Made by a program: the position numbers and the translations under genes
Source of the DNA: Micromonospora okii
GTDB lineage: Bacteria; Actinomycetota; Actinomycetes; Mycobacteriales; Micromonosporaceae
Direction of reading: 5' to 3'
Assembly: GCF_020884795.1 (NCBI RefSeq)
Contig: NZ_BBZF01000029.1
Coordinates: forward strand, 54,274-118,273
DNA: 64,000 bases
Notes under the pieces: generated by a model
What the model saw: only the letters and a program-made list of their open reading frames with translations
What the model was told of the DNA's origin: nothing
The model's database searches: none
Part shown: piece by piece, positions 42,297-50,735 of the stretch
Position numbering within the stretch: position 1 is the first letter of the stretch
How the letters are laid out: the number at the start of each line of letters is the position of its first letter

Positions 42297-42440
42297 GTGG
42301 ACGCACCGGCTCGCCGTACCGCCCGGCTCATGGCGGCGGGCACGACCTCCGACGCGGGCAGGAGCCTCGTGACGACCGCCCTGTGCCGGGCGTTCGCGCG
42401 GCGCGGCGTCAGGGTCGCCGTGAGCGGACCTCGCGCGTGA
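42297..42440 (+). pseudogene. 47-codon N-terminal stump of cobyric acid synthase (cobQ)
   Basis: The frame contains LMAAGTTSDAGRSLVTTALC then RAFARRGVRVAVSG. This is the CobQ P-loop start (GTTSDAGKS) with Lys replaced by Arg. It stops after 47 codons, where real CobQ has about 450 more residues. GATACT lies 6 nt before the GTG, so it may be leaderless. Its TGA overlaps the cobK GTG (GTGA), so the stump may survive as the translated lead-in to cobK. The rest of 42153-42296 shows no gene. Confidence 0.6.
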
Positions 42441-43177
42441 GGGTCCTCGTGCTCGGCGGAACGGGCGAGGCCCGCGCCCTGGCAGCCGCGCTCGTCGAGG
42501 ACGGTGCCGACGTGGTGACCTCCCTCGCGGGACGTGTCGCGCGTCCCCGGCTGCCCGTCGGACAGGTGCGGGTCGGTGGCTTCGGCGGCGTCGACGGGCT
42601 GGCGGCGTACCTGGGGGAGACCGGGGTGGACGCCGTCGTCGACGCGACACACCCCTTCGCGGAGAGGATCAGCGCGAACGCGGCCGCGGCGTGCCCGGCG
42701 GTCGGCGTTCCGCTGCTCCGCCTGGAGCGCCCCGGCTGGGCTGGCCGGCCCGACGCCTCCGGCTGGCACTGGGCCGGCGACCACGACGAGGCCGCCCACC
42801 TGGCCGCGGGGCTGGGGAAACGCCCGTTCCTCACCGTCGGGCGGCAGTCGCTCGACCGTTTCGTCGAGCCGCTGCGCCGCCACGCGTGCCTCGTGCGCGT
42901 GGTGGACGAGCCGGAGATCCGTCTCCCGGCCGCCTGGCTGCTGCTGCGCAGCCGTGGCCCGTACACGCTCGACCACGAGCGGCAGGTGATGGCGGACGCG
43001 GACGTCCTGGTGACGAAGGACTCCGGTGGCGACCACACCGTCGCGAAGCTCGACGTCGCGGCCGAGCGGGCGCTGCCGGTGGTCGTCGTCCGCCGGGCCG
43101 GCCCGCCGGACGGCGTGCGGGTCGTCGGCGACGTCGACGCGGCGCTGGCCTGGGTGCGGGCGTCGCCGGCGCGCTGA
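42437..43177 (+). CDS. cobK: Precorrin-6A reductase
   Basis: The 246-residue protein has the N-terminal nucleotide motif VLVLGGTGEARALAAAL, the family block VDAVVDATHPFAERISANAA and C-terminal DVLVTKDSGGDHTVAKLDVA. It reduces precorrin-6A to precorrin-6B with NADPH in corrin ring synthesis. Translation is probably coupled to the cobQ stump by the GTGA overlap. It converges on cbtA, 27 bp away. Confidence 0.88.
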   Translation: MRVLVLGGTGEARALAAALVEDGADVVTSLAGRVARPRLPVGQVRVGGFGGVDGLAAYLGETGVDAVVDATHPFAERISANAAAACPAVGVPLLRLERPGWAGRPDASGWHWAGDHDEAAHLAAGLGKRPFLTVGRQSLDRFVEPLRRHACLVRVVDEPEIRLPAAWLLLRSRGPYTLDHERQVMADADVLVTKDSGGDHTVAKLDVAAERALPVVVVRRAGPPDGVRVVGDVDAALAWVRASPAR

Positions 43178-43204
43178 CCGCAGCCGCGCAGCCGACGGGG
43201 CGGC

Positions 43205-43990
43205 TCACAGCGTGGCGGCCAGCTCCCGGCGGCGCAGCCGCTCGGCGGCCCGGTCCGCGTCCCGCCCGACCAGGCCGGTCAGCGCGAAGCCGAGGACGAC
43301 CCACATCGCGGCCATGGTCACGATCGACGAGCGGCGGAAGTTCCAGAGCGTGTCGGCCGGGAAGTCGCCGGCCTCGTTGACCGTCGGCAGGGCGGCGCCG
43401 GCGATCACGACCACCACGAGGTACGCGGCGGCACCGGCCAGCACCGCGCCGTACGCGCCCAGCCGGGGCAGGAGCCGTCGGGCCAGGAGCACCGCGCCGA
43501 TCGCCGCGACGAGGCTCAGCGCCCAGAAGCCGAAGTACAGGGCGGTCCGCTCGCGGATCGTGTCGCCCGAGCCCACCGCCGGGGGCGTGGCGGGGTACTT
43601 GAGGAAGGGCACCAGCGCCGTGGCGACGAAGCCGACGCCGACCACGATCGCCGTGGAGGCCCGCGCGGAGAGCCTGCCCAGACGCCCGACAGCGAACGCG
43701 GCAGCGAGCGCCGTGGCGCCGCCGAGGACGGCGCCCAGCAGGACGGTGCCGGTCGCCAGGCCCCAGGTCGACTGCGTGTCGCGGGAGACCTCGGCCTCCT
43801 CGCCGTGGCTGTGTGGTTGCCCGGCGGTTGCGGCGTCGTGCGGGTGCCCGTCCTCGGCCGGGCCCGCCTCCTCCAGGGCGATGGCGGCGTTGACGTGGGG
43901 CTCGGCGACGACGTAGGCGACGAGGAAGGCCGCGAAGCCGGCGATCAGGCCGGCCAGCAGGCCGTGTACGAGGAAGGTACGAGGGGCCAT
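43205..43990 (-). CDS. cbtA: Cobalt transporter subunit CbtA
   Basis: The 261-residue membrane protein has the CbtA opening RTFLVHGLLAGLIAGFAAFL. A His-rich extracytoplasmic loop (EDGHPHDAATAGQPHSHGEE) could bind Co2+. About five to six helices follow, including FLKYPATPPAVGSGDTIRER. It is predicted to import cobalt with CbtB, encoded 103 bp upstream and under a cobalamin riboswitch. Confidence 0.85.
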   Translation of the reverse strand: MAPRTFLVHGLLAGLIAGFAAFLVAYVVAEPHVNAAIALEEAGPAEDGHPHDAATAGQPHSHGEEAEVSRDTQSTWGLATGTVLLGAVLGGATALAAAFAVGRLGRLSARASTAIVVGVGFVATALVPFLKYPATPPAVGSGDTIRERTALYFGFWALSLVAAIGAVLLARRLLPRLGAYGAVLAGAAAYLVVVVIAGAALPTVNEAGDFPADTLWNFRRSSIVTMAAMWVVLGFALTGLVGRDADRAAERLRRRELAATL

Positions 43991-44093
43991 CGGGGGTCCG
44001 TTCGAGAGCCGGCCGCAGGCAGCACGAGCCGCCGGCGGGGCCGGGAGAGGGAGGAAGACGAATCCGGCCGACCGGACGCCAGACGCGCGAGCG

Positions 44094-44303
44094 TCAGTGG
44101 CAGGGGTAGCCCAGGACGTGCCGTGCGTCGTGCACGAACTCGTGGACGGCGGTGCCCTCGAAGACGGAGAACGCTCCCTGCTCGGCGCCCACGAAGAACA
44201 GGACGACGGCGGTGAGCAGCGCGAAGAACAGCGCCCAGGGGGCGATCTCGCGCACGGGGATGGTGGGAACGGCGGCCGGAGCGGCCGTGGTCGCCTGAGA
44301 CAT
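44094..44303 (-). CDS. cbtB: Cobalt transporter subunit CbtB
   Basis: The 69-residue protein has one membrane helix (PWALFFALLTAVVLFFVGAE) and the His-rich C-terminus HEFVHDARHVLGYPCH that defines CbtB. It is the small partner of CbtA in cobalt uptake. It lies directly downstream of a cobalamin riboswitch, so cobalt import should fall when B12 is plentiful. Confidence 0.85.
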   Translation of the reverse strand: MSQATTAAPAAVPTIPVREIAPWALFFALLTAVVLFFVGAEQGAFSVFEGTAVHEFVHDARHVLGYPCH

Positions 44304-44329
44304 GACACTCCTCGGGAATTCTGCGTCCC

Positions 44330-44430
44330 ATCGATGAATGTTCGCCTGGCTGGAGGGTCTGGCTTCGCCGCGAGCGGCGTCACAGTAGCGCGACTGCGCC
44401 GGAATCACACCGGCTTCCTTCAGCAAGGTG
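44330..44430 (-). promoter_or_regulatory. Cobalamin riboswitch controlling cbtBA
   Basis: The minus strand reads GAAGCCGGTGTGATTCCGGC, then AGTCGCGCTACTGTGA and GAAGCCAGACC, the conserved core of the B12 aptamer. A -10 TATGGT lies at 44436-44441, so transcription starts near 44429, inside the 3' end of cobA. The element ends about 30 bp before cbtB. Confidence 0.88.
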
Positions 44431-45472
44431 GCACGACCATAGCAGGTATCGAGCGGGAACGGGGGGTGGCGACTGTCGCGATTGCCTGCGCGGGACGCGG
44501 CTCGAGCGCGGCCACGCGGCCGATGACGGCGACGGCGGGGGCGCCGATGCCGGCTGCGGCGGTGTCGGCGACGACGCGGGCGAGGGTGCTGCGGACGACC
44601 CGCTGGCTGGCCAGGCTGGCGTCCGCCACGACCGCGCACGGCGTGCCCTCGTCCAGGCCGGCCGCGATGAGCGCCTCGGCGATGGCGGGAAGGGTGCGCA
44701 CGCCCATGAGCACCACGAGCGTGGTGCCGGAGCGGGCGAGGGCGGCGTAGTCGATCGAGGAATCGGGGTGGCCGGGCGGCACGTGGCCGGAGACGACGGT
44801 GAAGCCCTGGACGAGGCCGCGGTGGGTGACCGGAATGCCGGCGAGCTCGGGGCCCGCGACGCTGGACGTCACGCCGGGCACCACGGTCGTGGCGATCCCG
44901 GCGTCGGCGCACGCGACGACCTCCTCGAAGCCGCGACCGAACACGTAGGAGTCGCCGCCCTTGAGCCGCACGACGTGACGCCCGGCGCGGGCGTGCTCCA
45001 CGAGGAGGCGGTTGATCTCCTCCTGGCTCGTGCTCCGCCCGTAGGGGATCTTCGCGACGTCGACGACCTCGGCCTCCGGGCGCGCCCACGCCAGCGCCTC
45101 CCACGGCGCGAGCCGGTCGGCGACGATCACGTCGGCCTGCTCGATGGCCGCACGCCCGGCGACGGTGACCAGACCGGGGTCCCCGGGGCCGGCGCCGACC
45201 AGCGTGACGTGACCGGCCCGGTCCGTCCGGGCGGGTGCCGCAGCCGTCGGGGGCGCGACGGCCCGCAGCACGACGTCGAAGCGGCTCTCGTCCACGGGTT
45301 GCGTGGCCCAGACCAGCCGCCGACGGAGGGCGAGGTCCTCCAGCGCGGCGCAGACGGTCGGCGCCGCGACGGTGACGGCGGCGCCTTCACGCAGCAGCGC
45401 GGCGACCGTGGCGACGGCGCGCGGGCCCCCGTCGAGGACGAGCACGCGGCGACCGGTGACGTTCAGCTCCAT
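44420..45472 (-). CDS. cobA: Uroporphyrinogen-III C-methyltransferase with a short degenerate N-terminal domain
   Basis: Residues 85-335 are a full SUMT: VTLVGAGPGDPGLVTVAGRA, HVVRLKGGDSYVFGRGFEE and PGVTSSVAGPELAGIPVTHR. It makes precorrin-2 from uroporphyrinogen III with two SAM. The first 75 residues (RRVLVLDGGPRAVATVAALL) resemble the start of the CysG precorrin-2 dehydrogenase domain, but that domain is half its usual size and its Gly motif is altered. It overlaps the cobB-cobC stop by 10 bp. Its last codons lie inside the next riboswitch. Confidence 0.88.
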   Translation of the reverse strand: MELNVTGRRVLVLDGGPRAVATVAALLREGAAVTVAAPTVCAALEDLALRRRLVWATQPVDESRFDVVLRAVAPPTAAAPARTDRAGHVTLVGAGPGDPGLVTVAGRAAIEQADVIVADRLAPWEALAWARPEAEVVDVAKIPYGRSTSQEEINRLLVEHARAGRHVVRLKGGDSYVFGRGFEEVVACADAGIATTVVPGVTSSVAGPELAGIPVTHRGLVQGFTVVSGHVPPGHPDSSIDYAALARSGTTLVVLMGVRTLPAIAEALIAAGLDEGTPCAVVADASLASQRVVRSTLARVVADTAAAGIGAPAVAVIGRVAALEPRPAQAIATVATPRSRSIPAMVVPPC

Positions 45473-47883
45473 GTGACGGCAAGTCCCAACGTGGTGAGCA
45501 GACGGCGGGTGGCTGTCGGCTCGCGGACGGCGATGCGCGCCCACGAGCCGTCGAGGCAGGGGAGGGTGTCGGTCCGGCGTACGGCCACGCCCGCGTCCCG
45601 CAGGCGCGCGTGCGCGCGTGCGCCCAGGCGGGCGAGGACGAACGGGGCGTGGGACTCCACGACCGTGCGGCCGAGCTCGCTCAGCCCGTCCACGAGCGTG
45701 CCCCGCTGCCGTACGCACAGCGCGGCCCGGCGCCCCGCCTCGGCCTCGGCCTGCGGCCCGGTGGCCGCGACGACGGCGTGCAGCGCCGGGGTGGTGACCG
45801 ACCGGGGCGGTTGCTGGGCGCGCAGGTCGGCGACCACGGTGGCGTCGCCCACCACGTAACCGGCGCGGATGCCGGGAATCGACCACAGTTTGGTCAGGCT
45901 GCGCAGCACGACCAGCCCGGGTAGCCGGTGCGCGGTGAGCGTCTGGGGCTCGCCCGGCACGAAGGCCATGAACGTCTCGTCCACGACGACGACGCGCCCG
46001 GGGCGGCACAGGGCGCGCAGGGTCGCGGCGGCGTGCAGGCGCCCGGTCGGGTTGGCGGGGTTGTCCACCACGACGAGGTCCGCGTCCTCGGGGACGGCAC
46101 CGGGGTCGAGGACGAAACCGTCCTCGGGTCGACACAGGACACGGGTGACGGTGTGGCCCGCGGCGCGGAGCGCGACGTCGGGCTCGGCGAACTGGGGGTG
46201 CACGACGACCGGGTGCCGCCAGGGACGCGCTCGGGCGAGCAGGAAGAACGCCTCGGCGACGCCGGCCGTGACGAGGACCTCGGCCTCGTCACGGCCGTGC
46301 CGACGCGCCGTGGCGACGTGAGCCGCCGTCGCCTCCGGGTAGGTGTCGGAGGCCGCGATGGCGTCGTGCAGCGCCCGGTCGAGCCACTCGGGGCGGGGGA
46401 GGTGGCTGCCGTCGCCAGTCAGGTCCAGCAGGCCGGCGGGCAGCTCCACGCCGCCGTGCTGGCGCACCGGGGCCGGGGCCGGTCCGGGGACCGGTGGCGC
46501 GGCGACGGCGGGTCTCCGTCGCGCACCGGGTGTCGCGACGGCGTCCGCCCGGTGCGCGGCGTCCGCGAACGACTGGGCCAGGCGTGGGTGCCCGGCCCAG
46601 TGCACGTGCAGGTAGGACGCGCTGAGCGTCGGGCCCGCGAACCCGACGTTCCCGCCCTCCACCGTCCACGCGGTACGCCCGCCCTGCCCGGGAGTGACCG
46701 TGGTGCGATGGAACTCGTGCGCCGTGGCGACGGTCCCGCGCGGGCCGAGGAGCTGGTCCGAGCCGAGTTCGGCCCGGCGGTACGCGAGGGTGAGCCGGGG
46801 CGTCATGACCGCGTCGGCGTCGAGCGCCCCGACCATGGGGTGCCCGTCGATCGAGCGGCACAGGTACAGCAGTCCGGCGCACTCGGCCACCGTCGGGACG
46901 CCGTCGAGGACGGCCTGACGCAGCTCGTCGCGCAGGGCCGTGTTGGTGCTCAGCGAGGCGGCGTGCACCTCGGGGAAGCCTCCGCCGAGGTAGAGACCGC
47001 GCGTCCCGGCGGGAAGCCGCTCGTCCCGGGCCGGGTCGAACGGCACGACGGTGCAGCCCGCCGCCCGCAGCAGCTCGGTCGTCTCGGCGTACCGGAAGGT
47101 GAACGCCCGCCCGGCCGCGACCGCGACGACGGGGGACCCGGTGCCGGAGCGCCGGACGTGCGCGGCCGGGTCCCACGGCTCGCCGTCGAGGTCGGGCGCG
47201 GTCCGCGCCACCTCCAGCACGGCATCGAGGTCGACGTGGCGGGCGACCTGCTCGGCCAGCCTGCCCAGCGAGGCGGCAGCCTCGTCGCGCTCGGCTGCGG
47301 GGACGAGCCCGAGGTGCCGCGACGGAGCGCTGACACCGTGGTCGCGGTGCAGGATGCCCAGCACGGCGACGCCGGCGGACTCGACCGCGCGGGCCGCCTC
47401 GGCGGCGTGCCGTGGGGAGCCGGCCTTGTTGAGCACGACCCCGGCGATGGTGACGCCGGGCTGGAACGTGGCCATCCCGTGCACCACCGCCCCCACGCTG
47501 CGCGAGGCGTGCGAGACGTCCACGACCAGGACGACCGGCGTCCGGGTGAGCGTCGCGACGTGGGCGGTGGAGGCGAACCCGTCGCCGCCGATGCGGCCGT
47601 CGAACAGGCCCATGACCCCCTCGACGACCGCGACGTCCGCGTCCCGGGCCCCGTGTAGCAGCAGCGGGACCACGAGCGCGGGGTCGGTCAGGTGCGGGTC
47701 GAGGTTGCGGCCCGGCCGCCCGGTGGCCAGCGAGTGGTAGCCGGGGTCGATGTAGTCGGGCCCGACCTTGTGCCCGGAGACGGCGTGCCCCCGGGCGGCC
47801 AGCGCGGCCATGAGCCCGGTCGCGACGGTGGTCTTGCCGTGGCCGGAGGCCGGCGCCGCGAGCAGTACGCGCGGCAGCCTCAC
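45463..47883 (-). CDS. cobB: Fused cobyrinate a,c-diamide synthase (CobB) and threonine-phosphate decarboxylase (CobC)
   Basis: One 806-residue chain. The N-terminal part is CobB: P-loop APASGHGKTT (11-19), HKVGPDYIDPGYHSLATGRP and a glutamine amidotransferase domain with Cys in PTVAECAGLLYLCR. The C-terminal 350 residues are a class I PLP enzyme like CobC/CobD: VDNPANPTGRLHAAATLR and PLP Lys665 in RSLTKLWSIPG. CobB amidates the corrin ring; CobC makes the aminopropanol phosphate arm. A Pro/Ala linker joins them with no stop or frameshift. GTG 47883 overlaps the cobO stop. Confidence 0.88.
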   Translation of the reverse strand: MRLPRVLLAAPASGHGKTTVATGLMAALAARGHAVSGHKVGPDYIDPGYHSLATGRPGRNLDPHLTDPALVVPLLLHGARDADVAVVEGVMGLFDGRIGGDGFASTAHVATLTRTPVVLVVDVSHASRSVGAVVHGMATFQPGVTIAGVVLNKAGSPRHAAEAARAVESAGVAVLGILHRDHGVSAPSRHLGLVPAAERDEAAASLGRLAEQVARHVDLDAVLEVARTAPDLDGEPWDPAAHVRRSGTGSPVVAVAAGRAFTFRYAETTELLRAAGCTVVPFDPARDERLPAGTRGLYLGGGFPEVHAASLSTNTALRDELRQAVLDGVPTVAECAGLLYLCRSIDGHPMVGALDADAVMTPRLTLAYRRAELGSDQLLGPRGTVATAHEFHRTTVTPGQGGRTAWTVEGGNVGFAGPTLSASYLHVHWAGHPRLAQSFADAAHRADAVATPGARRRPAVAAPPVPGPAPAPVRQHGGVELPAGLLDLTGDGSHLPRPEWLDRALHDAIAASDTYPEATAAHVATARRHGRDEAEVLVTAGVAEAFFLLARARPWRHPVVVHPQFAEPDVALRAAGHTVTRVLCRPEDGFVLDPGAVPEDADLVVVDNPANPTGRLHAAATLRALCRPGRVVVVDETFMAFVPGEPQTLTAHRLPGLVVLRSLTKLWSIPGIRAGYVVGDATVVADLRAQQPPRSVTTPALHAVVAATGPQAEAEAGRRAALCVRQRGTLVDGLSELGRTVVESHAPFVLARLGARAHARLRDAGVAVRRTDTLPCLDGSWARIAVREPTATRRLLTTLGLAVTWS

Positions 47884-48494
47884 CACTCGATGCCTCGCTG
47901 ACCCTTCTGGCCGACGTCCATCGGGTGCTTGACGTGCAGCATCTCGGTCACCAGGTCGGCCGCCGCGACGAGGCGGGGGTCGGCGCGGCGGCCGGTGACG
48001 ACGACGTGCTGGCGGCCGGGGCGGTTGGTGAGGGTCTCCACGACGTCGTCGACGTCGACCCAGCCCCACTGCATCGGGTAGGTGAACTCGTCCAGGACGT
48101 ACAGGTGGTGCCGCTCGGCCTGGATGCGCCGCTTCACCTCCGCCCAGCCCTCGGCGGCGTCGGCGGCGTGGTCCGCCTCGGTGCCGCCCTTGCGGCTCCA
48201 CGACCATCCCGAGCCCATCTTGTGCCACTCGACGGGCCCGCCCTCGCCGGTCTCCTCGTGCAGGCGGGCGAGCCGTTCGAACACCGTCTGCTCGCCGATG
48301 CGCCACTTGGCCGACTTGACGAACTGGAAGATCCCGATGTCCCAGCCCTGGTTCCAGGCGCGCATCGCCAGGCCGAAGGCGGCGGTCGACTTCCCCTTGC
48401 CGTTGCCGGTGTGGACCATCAGCAGCGGCCGGTTGCGCCGGGCCCGGGTGGTGCTGCCGTCGTCCGGGACGACCAGCGGCTTGCCCTGCGGCAT
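47880..48494 (-). CDS. cobO: Cob(I)yrinic acid a,c-diamide adenosyltransferase
   Basis: The 204-residue CobA/CobO/BtuR protein has ATP loop MVHTGNGKGKSTAAFGLAMR, then FQFVKSAKWRIGE and LYVLDEFTYPMQWGWVD. It attaches the 5'-deoxyadenosyl group to Co(I) corrinoids. The ATG overlaps the chelatase stop (TGATG) and its own stop overlaps the cobB-cobC GTG. Confidence 0.92.
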   Translation of the reverse strand: MPQGKPLVVPDDGSTTRARRNRPLLMVHTGNGKGKSTAAFGLAMRAWNQGWDIGIFQFVKSAKWRIGEQTVFERLARLHEETGEGGPVEWHKMGSGWSWSRKGGTEADHAADAAEGWAEVKRRIQAERHHLYVLDEFTYPMQWGWVDVDDVVETLTNRPGRQHVVVTGRRADPRLVAAADLVTEMLHVKHPMDVGQKGQRGIEW

Positions 48495-50476
48495 CAGGCC
48501 ACCCCCTCGCGCGGCGCGGTCGCCGCGTGGACGACGCCGGTGAGCCCGTCGGCGGTCACCTCGCCGAGCGGCACGTGCTCGGCCCGCAGGTGCCCGGCCA
48601 GTCGCGCGGCGAGTCCGAGCCGGAAGCGTCCGGTCTCGCAGTCGACCACGACGCCCTGCACGCCGGACGCGGCCAGGCGCGCCGCGGCGCGGTGGGCACG
48701 ACCGAGCGCGTCCGGACCGGAGGTCGCACGACCGTCGGTCACCACGACCAGCAGCGGCCGGCGGGACGGGTCGCGCAGCGCCTCGCGGCGCAGCACCTGC
48801 GCGGAACGCTCCAGGCCCTCGGCGAGCGGCGTCCGTCCGCCGGCCGGCAGGTCGGCCAGACGCCGGGAGGCGACCTCGACGGACCCGGTCGGCGGCAGGG
48901 CGACGTCGGCGGTGTGCTGGCGGAACGTCACCAGCGCGACCTTGTCCCGACGGCGGTAGGCGTCCAGCAGCAGCGAGAGCACGGCGGTCTTGACCTGCTC
49001 CATGCGGCGTCGCGCGGCCATCGAGCCGGACGCGTCGACACAGAGCAGGACGAGGTTCGACTCCCGCCCGACGATGTCCGCGCGGCGCAGGTCGCCCGGG
49101 GCGAAGACGAGACCGCGGCCCTGGGCCAGGCCGCCACGGGAACGCTGGTGCGGTGCCGCCGCGGTGATGGTGCCCGCCAGGTGCAGGCGGCCGGCGACGG
49201 ACGCTCCGGGCTGCTGCCCGACGACCCGGCCCTGGGGCGTGCGTGCCCGGGACCGCCGGCCGGCCTGGCCCTCGCCGGTGCCCCGTACGACGAGCAGGCG
49301 GGCGCGTGCCGGCTGGCCGGCGGACGCGACCGAGGTGGCGCCGGTCGGCTGCGGCGCGCCGTCCGGCGCGGGCGAGCCTCCGTCGTGGGCGTCGTGGGCG
49401 TCGTGGGACGGGCCGTCCGGCGGCCCGCCGCCGGGACCACCGGGGTCGTCCGGTCCGGGATCGGCGTCGTCGTTGCCCAGCAGGTCGTCGAGCCGGTCGG
49501 CGTCCAGGCCGGGCTCGTCGAACGGGTTGCGGCGTCGGCGGTGCGGCAACGCGAGGCGGGCGGCGACGCGGACGTCCTCGCGGGTCACGTGTGCGCGCCC
49601 CTGCCAGGCGGCGTGCGCCACGGCGGCACGGGCGGTGACGAGATCCGCGCGCAGGCCGTCGACGTCGAAGGCGGCGCAGACCTCGGCGATGGTCGTGAGT
49701 GTTCCGTCGTCGAGCACGACGTCCGGCACGAGCCGCCGCGCCGCCGCCAGCCGCGCGCGCAGGGCGTCCTGCTCGCCGGCCCAGCGCGCGGCGAAGCCCT
49801 CCGGGTCGGCGTCGAACGCCAGCCGGCGACGCACGACCTCCACCCGCAGGGCGGGGTCGCGCGGCGCGGCGACCTCGACGGTCAGGCCGAACCGGTCGAG
49901 TAGCTGCGGGCGCAGCTCGCCCTCCTCCGGGTTCATCGTGCCGATCAGCACGAACCGGCAGGCGTGCTCGACCGAGACGCCGTCGCGCTCCACGCTGACC
50001 CGGCCGGTCGCCGCCGCGTCGAGCAGCAGGTCGACGAGATGGTCGGGGAGCAGGTTGACCTCGTCGACGTAGAGCAGGCCGCGGTGGGCCCGGGCGAGCA
50101 GGCCCGGCTCGAACGCCACGACCCCGTCGCGCAGCGCCGCGTCGAGCTTGAGGGAGCCCGTCACGCGGTCGTCGCTCGCACCGACGGGCAGCTCGACGAG
50201 CCGCACCGGCCGCTCGACGACGGGTGTGGACGCGTCGACGGGCCCGTCGGGGCGGAGCGCCACGGGGTCGTCCGGGTCGACCGAGAACCGGTCGCCCGCG
50301 TACGTCCGCACCAGCGGCAGCACCTCGGCGAGGCCGCGCACGGTGGTGGTCTTGGCGGTGCCCTTCTCCCCGCGCACCAGGACGCCGCCGATGAGCGGGT
50401 CGATCGTGACCAGGGTGAGGGCGAGGGTCATGTCGTCGGAGCCGACGACGGCACAAAAGGGGTACTGCGCTGGCAT
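48494..50476 (-). CDS. Fused ChlI-ChlD type cobalt/magnesium chelatase subunit
   Basis: The 660-residue protein has an N-terminal AAA+ ChlI-like domain: Walker A GEKGTAKTT (36-44), Walker B LLYVDEVNLLPD and IGTMNPEEGELRPQLLDRFG. A Pro/Gly/Asp-rich linker with HDAHDAHDGG follows. The C-terminal von Willebrand A domain has MIDAS motif CVDASGSMAARRR. With CobN it should form the ATP-driven cobaltochelatase, replacing separate CobS and CobT. It is the first gene after a cobalamin riboswitch. Confidence 0.88.
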   Translation of the reverse strand: MPAQYPFCAVVGSDDMTLALTLVTIDPLIGGVLVRGEKGTAKTTTVRGLAEVLPLVRTYAGDRFSVDPDDPVALRPDGPVDASTPVVERPVRLVELPVGASDDRVTGSLKLDAALRDGVVAFEPGLLARAHRGLLYVDEVNLLPDHLVDLLLDAAATGRVSVERDGVSVEHACRFVLIGTMNPEEGELRPQLLDRFGLTVEVAAPRDPALRVEVVRRRLAFDADPEGFAARWAGEQDALRARLAAARRLVPDVVLDDGTLTTIAEVCAAFDVDGLRADLVTARAAVAHAAWQGRAHVTREDVRVAARLALPHRRRRNPFDEPGLDADRLDDLLGNDDADPGPDDPGGPGGGPPDGPSHDAHDAHDGGSPAPDGAPQPTGATSVASAGQPARARLLVVRGTGEGQAGRRSRARTPQGRVVGQQPGASVAGRLHLAGTITAAAPHQRSRGGLAQGRGLVFAPGDLRRADIVGRESNLVLLCVDASGSMAARRRMEQVKTAVLSLLLDAYRRRDKVALVTFRQHTADVALPPTGSVEVASRRLADLPAGGRTPLAEGLERSAQVLRREALRDPSRRPLLVVVTDGRATSGPDALGRAHRAAARLAASGVQGVVVDCETGRFRLGLAARLAGHLRAEHVPLGEVTADGLTGVVHAATAPREGVA

Positions 50477-50534
50477 GTAGGGCTCCCGCTCGATCTGCCA
50501 TGACCGTCCACGACGCGGACGCGTCGCGGCTCGG

Positions 50535-50658
50535 ATCGAGGCCGGTCTTCGGACTTCCCAGGTCTGTGCCTGGGTCACCGCAGCGGGCCCTGTGCCGGAA
50601 TCTCACCGGCTTCCCAGATTCTCCCCGTGGCCATCGGCCGTGGGGCACCTCGAACCTG
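50535..50658 (-). promoter_or_regulatory. Cobalamin riboswitch controlling the chelatase-cobO-cobBC-cobA operon
   Basis: The minus strand carries GGGAAGCCGGTGAGATTCCG, then GCCCGCTGCGGTGACCC and GGGAAGTCCGAAGACCGG, the B12 aptamer core. A -10 TAGGGT on the minus strand (50665-50670) starts it. The chelatase gene begins about 60 bp further on. Confidence 0.92.
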
Positions 50659-50735
50659 GGCACTACCCTAGACGCCGTCCTGCCGGCCCCGGTAGCGGTC
50701 CCGCCGTCGGGACGGGGGCGGGCTAGGGTGCAACC

